Source: Cryptomeria japonica | Lineage: Eukaryota; Streptophyta; Pinopsida; Cupressales; Cupressaceae | Length of the DNA stretch: 64,000 nucleotides | Direction: 5' to 3' | Assembly (NCBI RefSeq): GCF_030272615.1 | Contig: NC_081412.1 | Coordinates: 474,681,657 to 474,745,656, forward strand | Part shown: piece after piece, positions 45,353-56,000 of the stretch | How the letters are laid out: each line of letters begins with the position of its first letter | Position numbering within the stretch: position 1 is the stretch's first letter | Made by a program: the position numbers and the translations under genes | Notes under the pieces: generated by a model | What the model saw: the letters and a program-made list of their open reading frames with translations, nothing else | What the model was told of the DNA's origin: nothing | Databases searched by the model: none

Positions 45353-47190
45353 TCACTGGGTGCTCCCTCTGTCCTCCTCATCCCTGCCATGTCTCAGTGA
45401 TGATGTCCCTCCTGTCCCAGGTCTTGGCTGTGGTGGTCTCATAGGTCCACTCACCCCCATGCTACTCAATGACCTCCAAGAGCGTGCCCTACTCTCTATC
45501 CTCAATCGTGCCCGATATGAAGCTGCTCTCTGCTTTGGTGGAACTGCACTCTCATATAGTGTCCTCCAGTGGCGTATCTCCTCTTCGGTCTCTACCAACA
45601 TCTATGCCATCTCCCGTGCACTGGCGTCCCTAATCGACCCAATATACTCAGTGACTCTCTGTTCTTCTCGCTGTGCCTGAGCTATTGCTATATCTCGAGC
45701 CACTGTGAGTTTGGCTATCTCTTCTCTGAACTGATCCTGCTCTATCCTCAAGATGGCATTCTATCTCTCTAAAGTCACAATGTGATCATGCTGACTCACT
45801 ATGGTAGCTCTACACATCTCCATCTCCTCTATCCTAGCTGTCTCTGGCTCTATGGGTATATCCTGCAATGCCTCATGCTCGCCTGAATCTGGCTCATCCT
45901 TGTCATCCCCCTCCTCATCTCCATCCTTGTCATCCTCCTCATCCTCATCCCCACCCTCATCCTCCTCATCCTCATCATCTCCCTCCTCCTCTCCTGTGAG
46001 TGGGAAGTCCTCCTGTCTCCTAGGTACTGGAATATCGGGATCTGTCAATGGCACTAGTCGTTGTCATGCAAGCCATCTCTCATACTCTTTTGTCGTCCCG
46101 ACATCCTCCACATTTGATCTCCAATCCCACTGTCTCTACTGTAGCTATGTGAAGTCAGCATATGCTATGTGTGGCTGAATCATACTCCCCCACTGACTCG
46201 TCTCTCTGTGAGATTGGGCAAAGTGTGCAGTCCTCCTAGGTACATCCTGCCTCTCTCCAAACTGTTGTCTGACTCTCTCTAGCAGGTACATCTCAATCAC
46301 TCTCTGGTGATTCATTGGTCACCCAATCAGGTACCTCTCTTGTTTGCAATACGGTAGCTCATCACTATCATCTGACCTCAAGGGCAATCACGATATGGCC
46401 TCCATGTGAACTCTCTCAATCTGTCTAGCTCATGTCGCCAATACAATATGTATCCAAAAGGACCCTATCTCAGTGCTCCCCCATAGTAGTACACATATGG
46501 TTGATGTGGTAATACCTATCTCTCTGTAATCAATCAACATATGGCTATGTGCTCAAATGCCCATACCTGTAGCTGTGTGACTCCATAGCTCAAAGTCTGA
46601 ACTCCCTGATATGCTATCTGATGCAGCTAAAAATACAGCATAGCCAGTACACATGGTCCCCATGCATACACCATCCCCTCTATCACCATCCACTCTAGTA
46701 GTCTTCCCCATCCACTAGGGAATCCATGTCCTCGTCTATCCCCTGCTAGTAGGCATTCTATCACCACTGCTATCACCACATATCATCGATAATACTCTGA
46801 TGCCATGGTCTCCCAACCGATCTCCCTCTCTATGATATCCAGATCATCTACGTCGCACTCAAATAATCTACACAACATGTCTCTCCTTGTCACTGGGTCA
46901 TACTCTACCATCTCTCCATGAATCAGAATGCGAAGGATACTCCATACATCCTCTAGTGTCACAATCGCCTCTCCAGTCACCAAATGGAATGAGGAGGTCT
47001 CCGAATGCCATCGCTCTGCCAATGCGGTAAGCAGTCCTGTATTTGCCCTAATCTCGAGCATGAATGTGATAAAGTATATTCCAAGTCCTGCTAATGTATC
47101 TCTATTCATGCTCCTGAGTCTATGTCGTAGCATGAAGCAGTCTGGTCGGTTCTCCCGCGTGATCAATGGATACTGTTGACTCTGCATCAC
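45353..47190 (-). pseudogene. Reverse-oriented extra ORF with plant-mobile-domain-like segment
   Basis: On the minus strand, ATG at 47190 opens 135 codons to a TGA at 46783. The segment LLTALAERWHSETSSFHLVTGEAIVTLEDVWSILRI matches the consensus of the plant mobile domain (aminotransferase-like, as in MAIN/MAIL1). After the TGA the same frame continues with CLLAGDRRGHGFPS, WMVIEGMVYAWGPCVLAMLY and LQVWAFEHIAI, all parts of that domain, down to about 46520, with a TAG inside. After a frame change, 46054-45761 is extremely acidic (EEEGDDEDEEDEGGDEDEED), followed by a coiled-coil-like stretch and a basic tail to 45353. Extra antisense ORFs between pol and the 3' LTR are described for Tat elements; the role of the domain there is unknown. 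This copy is broken. Confidence 0.75.
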
Positions 47191-48002
47191 AATTGGGGCA
47201 CATTTTGTTAGTTTTAGGGTTTTCTCCTATGGGCTGCATTTCCTTGTTTCATGTCCAAATCAGGGTGTTTTTTTCATCTCTTTTGACCTATCCTATTCTT
47301 ATCCCCCTTTTCGGGATCATTCGCATGCCAATTTTGACCAAATTAGGGTTGCCAATGCACTTTTGTGCCTCTATTCTCACTCCTACGCTTGTGTAACACA
47401 ACTTGCACTTGTGTCCCCCTACACAAGCGTAGAAGACATTACACAAGCACATGATTCACCCTACACAAGCACAGAAGTCAGTTTCTACCTTTTCTGTGGG
47501 CCCCGCAATGTCCCGCAAGCCAGTCAAATTCATAAAATTGAAAACATGGGTTTTTGAGATACATACCGCTACTCCTGCGCCATCTAGTTGTCTATACATG
47601 CGTACATGTTCTTTGAGGTGATCTACCCTTGGAATGTTCGCCATCTCTCTGCAAGTGTCATTTTCCAGTGCAACAAATCCTCCTCTTTGGCTAGTGCAAA
47701 TGAGCAATTTTCACTCTCTTTGTCTCATTTATAGATCTTTGTCAGTGCATAGATGGACATGCACCCTCTCCGTCTCATGTTGGTTGTAGTCTTTTGCACC
47801 TTCAATTGCTTGTCCTTTGTGCATCCGGTCTCCGATTGTCAATCTGTTTGCTCCTATCATGTTCTATTCTTTTTATCGATCAATTGGCCTCTTTTCTGGA
47901 TGTTTCCGGCCAATTCCTTGAGGGGGCATGCATATGTCATTATTATTGTCTGGGGCATTTTCATTATTGTTCTTTGAAACAATGCTTAAACTCGCATTGT
48001 CT
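47191..48002. other. Region upstream of the antisense ORF, with leader-like motifs
   Basis: On the minus strand this would be the leader of the antisense ORF. At about 47380-47480 it carries several TTCTACGCTTGTGTAG-type words, some in inverted order (CTACGCTTGTGT near 47382 against ACACAAGCGTAG near 47421), which could pair as a hairpin. A minus-strand open frame at 47707-47456 has no recognised motif. Confidence 0.55.
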
Positions 48003-48017
48003 CAAAGAGGGGCAAAA
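48003..48017 (+). other. Polypurine tract of the Tat-like element
   Basis: CAAAGAGGGGCAAAA directly before the TG of the 3' LTR at 48018; one C interrupts it. Confidence 0.85.
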
Positions 48018-49646
48018 TGTAGACACCTAAAAATGGTCAACGCTTGTGGAATCGTACTTTAACATTTGCGCATTACCTTATTTTAGGGTTTTTGCGTCGC
48101 ATTAACATTTCTCCTATGATTCGCACTTGGTCTTTATCATTTGCGAGTATCGAGTCCTTCTTCTGCATTCTTCATCTATCTCGCTCTCGAATTTGGTCTT
48201 GTTGATAACAATATTTGTCATGATTTTGGTCGGTCTTATCTTGTCGCATCAATGTGCGTATTCATTTGTCATTATTTTGGACATCGTCAATCCTAATTAG
48301 GGTTTTGTCCTCCTATCAATCTTGTCATCTTGTGATCGATTTGTCATCGATCATTGTCATTTTCAATCTTGTCATCTTGCGATCAATTTGTCATCGATCG
48401 TTGTCATTTTCAATCTTGTCATCTTGCGATCGATTTGTTATTGATCGTTGTCATTTTCAATCTTGTCATCTGGTAATCAATTTGTCATCGATCGTTGTTC
48501 TCTTTGTCAATTTTGTCATTTTGCGATCGATTTGTCATCGATCATCGTCTTTCTCAATCGTGTCAATTTGGATCAATTTGTCATTGTTCCTCGTCAATTG
48601 GCGCATTTATCAATCAAATCATTTGTCAACGTTGGTCTTTTATCAAGTCAGAATCATGATTAAATCGAATTGACATCAGTTATCCTTTGTCAAGACCTAA
48701 TTGTCATCCTTGCATTTCTAATTCATCTTTTAGGGTTTCATGATTTTATTCATTCAACCCTGTTTGTCATTTCTCCCTCTAGGTTAAATAATTTATTTAT
48801 TTATCCTAGGTCTTTGTGTCACAATTAAATGTTTAATTTAATTGGTTAACTAATTATTCCTCTTTTTGTGAATTAATTAATAAATGACAAATTATTAATT
48901 GATTTACCTAATTTCTCCTAATTTCCTAATTTTTCATCAATTTCTAAATTTCCTCTTTGTGAATTGATTAATAAATGAAAAATTATTAATTAATTCACTA
49001 AATTCCTATTTTCCAATTTTCTAATTTTCCTAATTTCTAATTCAATTTCCTCCTATTTTTCTCCTAATTTCATGGGAATGACATTTCAAATTTGTCATAA
49101 TTTGTTATAATTGACAATCAATCAATTTTGACATAGAAATTTGTCATAATTTTGTCATAAATTATCAATTAATCAATTTTGCATAGAAAGTGCAAATTTG
49201 TCATAATTTGTCATAATTGACATTCTTGATTTGCACTTTCCATTTGAATCTCTTCATGCTAATTTGATCATCTCTCCAATTTGTCTATAAATTGGATGAA
49301 TTTCTTCAATCCCAACTAATCACATTATCAAACGAATCGACCCCCGAATCAATCACGCTTTGAGTATTCTTGAACAATCATCTTGTCTATTTGATTTCAT
49401 ATCATGATCATGCACTAGTAGGTGAGATCCACAACAAAGTTATTTGAAGAAGAAAGAAGGACAATGGAGCCACATGAAGGAGACATTCAAATCTGCATTT
49501 GGTTTGCTTAATTTTCAAATCTTGAATGTTTTGTTTTCATGTCTCTATTGGATGTAATTAGGATTGATCATTGCATTTGAGCTTTTGTGATTGAGCTATG
49601 ACTAATATTGATATTTGCTTTGATGATTTCTGATTTCCTAGCTACA
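48018..49646 (+). repeat. 3' LTR of the Tat-like element
   Basis: 1,629 bp, a copy of 31787-33415 with TG...CA ends. It includes the 47-bp repeat array (from 48332) and the TATA-like site. It is followed by the AGTTC duplication. Confidence 0.95.
48332..48600 (+). repeat. 47-bp tandem repeat in the Tat 3' LTR
   Basis: Same array as 32101-32370, units from 48332, 48379 and 48426 onward, with the same number of units and scattered transitions. Confidence 0.9.
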
Positions 49647-49651
49647 AGTTC
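49647..49651. repeat. Target-site duplication AGTTC, right copy
   Basis: Exact copy of 31782-31786. Confidence 0.95.
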
Positions 49652-52400
49652 AAAAATGGTAAATGCAAAATTATAAACAGAACTGGTTTGGAAATTGCAA
49701 CTGGTAATCAAACTAGAGGTAACATCTTTCATCTGAATAGCAATGAAAAAACATGCTTGATTGCTCATATTGATGAAAGTTGGCTATGACATAAGAGACT
49801 CTAGCATGTAAATTTTGATTGTATGGTGAAGATCAGTGCTACTAAGGTAGTTAGAGATCTACCTAAGATTGTTAAACCTCACAATCCGGTATGTAAGGAA
49901 TGTCAATTTGGAAAACAAGTTAGAGCTACTTTCAAAAGTATTCCAGAGAAATCTAATAATGCTATTGACTTAATTCATACTGATTTATGTGGTCTAGCTA
50001 GAACTAAAAGTTTACAAGGAGATAGATATTTTATGCTGATGATTGATGACTATTCTAGAATGTGCTGGGTTACTTTTCTCGGAGAAAAATTAGAAACACT
50101 TGGGAAGTTCAAACTGTTCAAAGCAATGATAGAAAATGTACCAGCAAGAAAATTAAATGTCTAAGATTAGATCAAGGAGGAGAATTTACATCTAAGGACT
50201 TTAATGCATTATGTGAAGTGAATGGAATCAGAAGATAGCTATCAACACTCTAGACACCACATAAAAATGGAGTTGTAGAAAGGAAAAATAGAACTATCTT
50301 GGATGCAGCCAAAAGTATGTTATCAGAAGTAAATCTACCACATGTATATTGGAGAGAAGCAATAAGTACAATAGTCTATACATTCAACAAAGTTCACATG
50401 AAAGGTGAAACTGGTAAGACACCTCATGAACTATGGTTTCATATAACTCCTACTCTTAAGTATTTTAGAATATTTGGAAGTAAATGCTATATTAGAAGAG
50501 ATGAGTATATTAGAAAATTTGATCCTAGAAGTGATGAAGGAATATTTCTTGGTTATTCATCTAAGAGTAAAGCACATAGATGTTTTAACAAAAGATTGCA
50601 GAAAATTGTTGAGACTACAAATGTAAAGATTGATGAACAATTCAGAGAAACTTCAAGGTATACAGACTCTGAACTGGTAACAGAAATACTGACAAATGAA
50701 TCTATACAAAATCCACTGGTACAGAATGAAGATCTAGTTACACCAATATCATCTGAAAACTCCACTGTGGTTGAGGAACAACAACAAACAAAGACACCTC
50801 TGTATGTAAGACTGAATCACTTTGAAGATCAGATAATTGGAAACAAGCATAAAGGAGTTATGACAAGAGGAAGATTGGCAAATGAAGAGGTATTTCTTAT
50901 TTCTCAAATTGGACCATCACCTATTAATGAGGTATGTGAAGATAAACATTGGATTAAAGCTATGGAAGAAGAATTAGAAAAAATTGAGAAGAATAACACT
51001 TGGACATTAGTTCCCTGGCCTAAAGATAAAAATGTAATTGGAGAAAAATGGGTATTCAGAAACAAACTTAATGAAGATGGTAAGGTTATCAGAAATAAAG
51101 CAAGACTAGTGTGTAAGGAATATTCTCAGAAAGAAGGAATTGATTATAATGAAACCTTTGCACTGGTAGCTAGAATAGAGGTAGTCAGATTATTCTTGGT
51201 TTTTGCAGCACACAAGAACTACAAAGTTTATCAAATGGATATTAAATGTGCATTTCTAAATGGAGATCTTGAAGAGGAAGTCTACATTGAACAACCTGAT
51301 GGAATTTCTTTGATAGATGACAAAGATATGGTTTGTAGGTTAAGGAAAGCCTTGTATGGATTGAAGAAAGCTCCAAGAGCTTGGTATGCAAGTTTGGATA
51401 AGTATCTTTTGACAATTGGTTTTTCTAAAGGTATTGGAGACAACAATTTATATTATAAGGTGACAAATGATGACATCTTGGTTATAGAAGTTTTTGTTGA
51501 TGATATAATCTTTGGAGGAGAAAATGGATTATGTGAAGACTTTTCTATTGAAATGCAACAAGAATTTGAAATGTCTATGATTGGAGAAATAAAATCCTTT
51601 TTAGGATTGTAGATCTCACAAACTGATAAAGGTATATTCTTGAGTCAATCTAAGTACTTGAAGGAATTACTATAGAAATTTGGAATGGAAAACTCTAAAG
51701 TGGTAAGCACACCTATGACTACAAATGACAAATTATCACTAAGAGATGAATCTACACCTATTAATCCAACAAGGTATAAATCTATAATAGGAGGTTTACT
51801 ATATTTGACACAAACAAGACCTGATATCATGAATGCAATATGTATTGTTTCAAGATTTCAAAGTAATCCTAGAGAAAATCATGAATCAACAGTAAAAAAG
51901 ATTTTCCGGTACTTACAAGGCACTACAAATCTTGGATTATGGTATCCTAGAGATGAAAACTTTGAATTATATGCATACACAAATGCAAATTGGGCAGGAG
52001 ATGTGGATGATAGGAAGAGCACCACAGGTGGAGCATTTTTTCTTGGAAATAGACTAATTTCTTGGTTAAGCAAGAAACAAAGTTCTACATCTTTATCAAC
52101 AGCTGAATCAGAATATATTGCAGTAGCAACAAACTGTACATAGGTATTATGGCTTAAACAAATGTTGAAGGACATAAAGGTAAAATGCAAGGAACCTATA
52201 GCTTTCTATTGTGATAATACTTTAACAATTAATATATCTAAGAACTCGATATTACACTCTAAAACCAAAGATGTTTCTATAAAACTAAATTTTCTAAGGG
52301 AGAAAGTTGAAGCAAAGAGATAAAACTGGTTTATGTGAATACAAAAGAGCAGATTGTAGATATTTTTACTAAACCTTTGCCTAAGGAAACATTTGAATAT
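49652..52400 (+). pseudogene. pol: Copia-2 Pol after the insertion: integrase, reverse transcriptase, RNase H
   Basis: Reading resumes with the pre-integrase region, damaged at HIDESWL-stop-HKRL. Integrase has CKECQFGKQ (about 49880), IHTDLCG (about 49975), LDQGGEFTSKD (about 50166, after a frameshift) and NGVVERKNRT (about 50270). A 437-codon open frame (50299-51612) spans the integrase end and reverse transcriptase, with QMDIKCAFLNGDLEEEV near 51233 and the catalytic VFVDDIIFGG near 51490. RNase H follows with YTNANWAGDVDDRKSTTGG (about 51970; relatives have D at TDADWAG, here TNANWAG) and SLSTAESEYIAVATNCT before a TAG near 52141. The last block is frameshifted after about 52320. Stops and the changed RNase H residue make it inactive, although long stretches are well conserved. 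Confidence 0.85.
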
Positions 52401-52523
52401 CTCAAAGATCAGCTTGGGTGTACACCCCCACCGGTAGAGACTTAGGAAGTTGATGATTATCATCAACTGGCAGAATTAACAAGAGAAAATCTTTTACTCT
52501 GGTCTTTGATGAGGAAGCTACTT

Positions 52524-52803
52524 CTCAGGGGGAGTAGTTGGTATACTGTATCAGTTGGTATTTTGTAAATATTCTTACATTGGAATTTGATGTCAAAGGG
52601 GGAGAGATTGGTATGGAAAAACACAAGGAAGACACATGTTAATCTCAAGGGGAGAGACTGTTATTTTAAGGAGAGACTATTCATATCTGAATTCTGGTTA
52701 TAATTTCTTTTTGAAATTTTTGGTTTTTGGTATTTGGCATTTCTGTTTTGGCACTTTGATGGTTTTTCCATCTTGTGTTTCCATCAATGCCAAAGGGGGA
52801 GAT
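52524..52803 (+). other. Four polypurine-like tracts before the copia-2 3' LTR
   Basis: CTCAGGGGGAGTAG (52524), TCAAAGGGGGAGAGATT (52593), CTCAAGGGGAGAGACTG (52644) and CCAAAGGGGGAGATTG (52790). The last abuts the LTR and is the working tract. At least three are followed by TTGGTAT or a similar word resembling the start of the LTR. Repeated tracts of this kind are a reported feature of Sireviruses. Confidence 0.8.
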
Positions 52804-53838
52804 TGTTGGTATTTTTCTATGGTTTTGTCATTGATTTCAACACCTACTAAACATTATCAACTCTGGCAGTTTGAAGAATCAGCAACATTCACCGGCAAGC
52901 ACACAGTCACTGATATCTGGTACATCAGCAGGATATAATGTTCACCAAAACTTGAAATGGCATGGAAAACACATGGTTATGTCGAAGAAATATTTTGGAC
53001 ACCTTGTCTTGAAGATTTGTTTATTGGAATAATTGTATTTGCATATTTTCTATTACCGGCAAATAGGTCCAGGGTATACACCAGCAGGATTATCTTTTGC
53101 AAATTAGCATGGCATGCTATGGAGATGATTTATTATTGTTGTAAATGCATTAAGCCAACATGTTCAATCGGTTATTGCATTGGATATTGTTTGTTTTTTT
53201 AAATTCTTTTATTGTAATATCTTGTAGAGCTGACCTACTAAAATTGGTCTTAGGTTATGGTATAAATGTAAGATCGGATGTGGAATGTGAAAAAGAGTTG
53301 TGTGAAGGTATATGAGAGAATAAGCAAAGCTATACATGAAGACATCATTTGAAGATTGAAGGATGGTTTTGTGAAGATAATCAGAACTATACCAGTACTG
53401 AATCCAGCATAGAAAGATGCTAAATTAAGCAATACATTCTTATTGTATTTAACCATCCAATTGTAGTCAGTGTGACTCCCACTTGTGATTGAGCAATGAG
53501 CTCTAGGTGCTTGGCCTTTCTGCATGTGCAGATCCCACTTGTATACACTTACTATCTACAGTAGTATCATCTGATTGTGGGTAAGGTTTCCCACCATTGT
53601 TTTTCCCCTTACAGGGTTTCCACATACAAGTTATGGTGTTATGTGTTATGGATGACTTTGTTCTTTTTGTTTCATGCATTAAATCTTACCGGTATTGCTA
53701 TTAACTGATAGAACTGTCTACCAGCATAAAAGACTGGTTTATCGGTATAAAGTATTAAAGTTGTTTAAGTTGCTTTTGGTTTAAATTTATCAGACAAATG
53801 ATTCACCCCCCCCTCTCAGTTGTCCCCAGGACCTAACA
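52804..53838 (+). repeat. 3' LTR of copia-2
   Basis: 1,035 bp, TGTTGGTATT...GGACCTAACA, homologous to 29321-30369. The shared copia motif is at about 53590-53620. Confidence 0.9.
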
Positions 53839-53843
53839 TAGGT
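53839..53843. repeat. Target-site duplication TAGGT of copia-2, right copy
   Basis: Exact copy of 29316-29320. Confidence 0.9.
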
Positions 53844-53967
53844 GAGGGTCCAATGGGACCTAAATGATGAGTCTTTGGCAACATGAGAGGATCCAGCATG
53901 GTTAAGAGAACTCTTTCCCTATTTATTCTTAGGCTTGTAGGAGAAAGCCTAGGCAGAGGGGGGAGGA
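53844..53967 (+). pseudogene. pol: Decayed chromovirus: end of pol and polypurine tract
   Basis: Continues the pol remnant cut at 29315. The translation contains a VQWD-like start, NDESLAT and ED...WLREL FPYLF blocks, matching the tail of the chromovirus pol near 6800-6900. It ends in the tract CAGAGGGGGGAGGA (53954-53967), almost identical to the tract at 6770-6781, followed by the TG of an LTR. This proves the remnants on both sides of copia-2 were one element. Confidence 0.8.
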
Positions 53968-54440
53968 TGTAGTGCCCTTCCATATCACACTCTCTCATGA
54001 TTCTCTTGATTCATACTTGTGACTTTATTTATATTTTGGATGCTTTTAGTTGGATGCTAGACATTCCACATTGATAGATGATACATTATATTTTTATGTA
54101 GATGGTGATATACTTAGGACAATTATCATTATTAGACATATGTGAGATATTTATGTTCACTTGTTATATGCATCTTGATGTTTATGTCTATTGATAATGA
54201 TGTTGTATGTACTAAACTTACTTCATGCTTATGTTGGACTTGATGATGTATCAATGATGATATGTTTGTCTTGATTGTATTATTGTTTTAGTCATGAAAG
54301 GGGTGATGTTATACCACTCATTTACAAGAAAGGTATGATGTCGCGATCCTCTTTCACCTGCAATGTATATGTTGTTGTATAGACATTGGTATTGTGCAAG
54401 ATGTAGGTACTAGACATTGACTCCAGCTGGTTTCACAGGT
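53968..54440 (+). repeat. 3' LTR of the decayed chromovirus, first part
   Basis: Begins TGTAGTGCCCTTCC right after the polypurine tract. No 5' LTR copy survives in the window, so its full extent is unknown. It may resume at 55289 after the inverted Tat-like LTR. Confidence 0.6.
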
Positions 54441-55288
54441 TTGAGTATGTCTCTAACCCCAATGACAATTTGATCCAAGGTGGGATGAGATCTTATCACA
54501 CTCTAGGCTTAGTTGCTCTTGTATACGATGAAGTTTGGAAGATTAAAACTATTGAAAAAACATAAAACATCCAACCACATAAACCCTAGTTATATAATCA
54601 AGAATCCACCATACACCAATGAAGAACCTAAAACATGAAAATCAGAACAAAATAGAAAGATTATACGATTTGCATTCTTAGTAGGGTTTTATCTCCATTG
54701 TTTTCTATTTCCATTGATCTTGTTTGATATATTTGCTCTCAGATTTTGTATTGTGTGCATAAGAGCTCAACAAAGAAAGAATTGTGGCTATGAAGTCCCT
54801 TGAACGTTTGATTGCATATGTCATTAGCTAATTGATTAGGGTTGTGAAAGGATGAGAATATCCTCTTATATAGAGAACACCTTAGAAAATGGAGAAATGG
54901 GATTAAGAGGTGAAAGAATAAATAGTCAACTAGGATTAAAGGGTACGTAGGGAAAATAATAAAATATGAAGGGGGTAGTTAGGAAAATTAAGAGATAAAT
55001 GACAAGTGTCATAGAGGGAAAAATATAATGAATTAATTAAATAAATGAATATCTATTTAATTAATAGAGGAAGTGGGACCAATTAAATAAATTAAATATT
55101 TATTTAATTTAGGAAAAGGATAATTTAAATAAATGAAAACATTTGTTTAAATAGGGAAAGGCTATAAATGGCTAAGTGAATTAATTAAATAGATAAAAAT
55201 CTATTGAATTAATAGAAGGCTTAGGATGAAATAATTAAATAAATAAATTATTTATTTAATTAGACTAGGACAATTTTATGTGTCTACA
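54441..55288 (-). repeat. Tat-like LTR in reverse orientation (left end uncertain)
   Basis: On the minus strand it starts TGTAGACACATAAAATTGTC at 55288, close to the TGTAGACACCTAAAAATGG start of the Tat LTRs here. It continues with TTATTTAATT-type repeats and a TATA-like CTATATAAGAGG (plus strand about 54869-54880), followed by about 400 bp that resemble R/U5. The left end is not defined. Flanks ACAGGTTTGAG (about 54435) and ACAGGTCTTGCC (55287) are similar and may reflect the insertion site. No internal region is attached, so it may be a solo LTR. Confidence 0.5.
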
Positions 55289-56000
55289 GGTCTTGCCAGT
55301 CTTAGTGGTTTTGCTATAGTTGTCTTGTTAGGTGTTATGTTGTATTTTATTTAATCCTATGTGGGGATGTTTTGTGGAGTTGTGGTTATTAATTAATTAA
55401 TAAATATATAGTTTACTGGTATTAAATTAATGAAAATGGTTTGTATTGATATAAACATAAATATATATTTAATTATGAAGAATAAATTAATGTTTATTAT
55501 GTGGGAATTATATTTAGTTGAGTATTTATGTTATTGGTCCACTTTATTTATTTTTTTATTTTATTGTTTAACCTTTTTATCTATTTGTTTTATTCTTTAT
55601 TTACTTATCCTTTCTTGCAATTGGCCACTGGGGGTTGCAATTGGTTAATAATTATGTTTATTTAAAAATGGAATCGGGTAGACTAGGACCTAATCCCACT
55701 CTCATCCACACATTGGAATATGAAAGAGCATAAGGAAGTGATTCACTTTTACTTCCTCTTGTGAAAGGGAGTCAAGGAATACTTTTAGGCTTTCTATCCC
55801 TTTGCTAATATGAGGGAAATGAGTCAAATGTAAGGTAATGATAAGCTAAACTAATGAAATGTATGAAAATAACTATAATAATCATAATAACAAAAAGATG
55901 TAGAAATAAAATTGAGACACAGACTGTAGATCTAATAGAGGAACTCCAATGTGTACTTGATACTCTAGAAATTGACTCTCATTGAGAAAGACCATGGCAT
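55289..56000. other. Possible continuation of the chromovirus LTR
   Basis: AT-rich and without coding content. It starts with GTCTTGCCAGTCTTAGTGG and could be the rest of the interrupted LTR. No end is recognisable. Confidence 0.3.

Larger units (their letters stand above)
31787..49646 (+). mobile_element. Tat/Ogre-like Ty3/gypsy element nested in copia-2
   Basis: It is 17.9 kb long with two 1,629-bp LTRs and exact AGTTC duplications. Order: 5' LTR, primer site, 2-kb leader, long Gag, protease, G-patch-like segment, reverse transcriptase, two RNase H-like domains, integrase, about 4.4 kb of 3' sequence with tandem repeats and a reverse-oriented ORF, polypurine tract and 3' LTR. Long size, dual RNase H and extra ORFs between pol and the 3' LTR are known features of the plant Tat lineage, which includes Ogre and Retand. 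Premature stops throughout mean this copy is dead. Confidence 0.92.
29321..53838 (+). mobile_element. Copia-2: Ty1/copia element split by a Tat/Ogre-like element
   Basis: The outer ends are fixed by a 5-bp TAGGT duplication. It holds a 5' LTR (29321-30369), a tRNA-iMet primer site, gag, protease, then a 17.9-kb foreign insertion (31787-49646). The pol reading then resumes (integrase, reverse transcriptase, RNase H), followed by repeated purine tracts and a 3' LTR (52804-53838). Without the insertion it is about 6.7 kb. Many stops make it inactive. It inserted within the chromodomain end of an older chromovirus. Multiple polypurine-like tracts downstream of pol are known in Sireviruses, which suggests but does not prove that branch. 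Confidence 0.9.

Noticed and set aside
45801-46178. Ser/Pro-rich plus-strand ORF
   Set aside because: It is the complement of the acidic coding stretch of the antisense ORF.
31787-49646. Endogenous pararetrovirus or envelope-bearing retrovirus
   Set aside because: No movement-protein or envelope-like ORF. Integrase, LTRs and target duplication identify a Ty3/gypsy retrotransposon.
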